Source: Dehalococcoidales bacterium (GTDB lineage Bacteria; Chloroflexota; Dehalococcoidia; Dehalococcoidales; JAQTRN01). From it: DNA of 5,127 nucleotides. The stretch spans positions 1-5,127 of the forward strand of contig JAQTRN010000090.1 in assembly GCA_028711795.1 (NCBI GenBank). Direction: 5' to 3'. The notes below the pieces were generated by a model, which had not been told where the DNA came from, searched no databases, and worked only from the letters and a program-made list of their open reading frames with translations. Below are positions 5,086 to 5,127 of the stretch, piece after piece. Position 1 is the first letter of the stretch, and every line of letters begins with the position of its first letter. The translations under genes and the position numbers were made by a program.

Positions 5086-5127
5086 GTTTGTTCTAGCCTA
5101 CGGGAACTCGCAGTTACAGAGGACAGC

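Noticed and set aside
1..5127. tRNA, rRNA, CRISPR array, transposase or integrase
   Set aside because: I saw no T-loop signature, regular spaced repeats, or recombinase or transposase motifs on either strand.

Overview
The window is bacterial and comes from a chromosome with a fairly GC-rich core. Hand counts give 39/60 G+C at 481-540 (queH) and 41/60 at 4321-4380 (queA). Every convincing gene lies on the minus strand, so the window reads right to left. QueH is used for the last step of queuosine synthesis mostly by bacteria lacking QueG, many of them anaerobes. Protein style loosely suggests an anaerobic lineage such as Chloroflexota, but this is a weak guess and I cannot name the organism.

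Right to left on the minus strand: (a) 4746-5127 holds the queA promoter on the minus strand and, on the opposite strand, a short transcription-unit-like stretch that ends in a rho-independent terminator (5051-5085). (b) 3699-4745 is queA. (c) 2963-3485 is a Phd/YefM antitoxin plus RelE/ParE toxin pair with a near-consensus promoter containing an operator-like palindrome. (d) 2828-2887 is a diverged copy of the last codons and downstream flank of queA, so the toxin-antitoxin pair is bracketed by direct repeats of the queA 3' end. (e) 979-2696 is a clearly AT-rich two-gene cassette (24/60 G+C at 1201-1260, 21/60 at 2341-2400): a 217-aa protein with a D...QxK nuclease-like signature and a 342-aa protein resembling the DUF6236 family. 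(f) 759-978 has no gene I can support, apart from the queH promoter at its left end. (g) 222-758 is queH, preceded by a promoter placed so that its mRNA may be leaderless. (h) 1-220 is the start of an M48 (Ste24-like) membrane metallopeptidase gene. It is one base downstream of queH and interrupted by an in-frame TGA.

The ancestral content is a queuosine locus: queA makes epoxyqueuosine in tRNA and queH reduces it to queuosine. An accessory island of about 2.9 kb now separates the two genes. It appears to be built in at least two steps: a host-like-GC toxin-antitoxin module flanked by queA-end repeats, and a foreign-looking AT-rich nuclease plus DUF6236-like pair. That pair is the best candidate here for an undescribed system, possibly genome defence. 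Its function is inference only.
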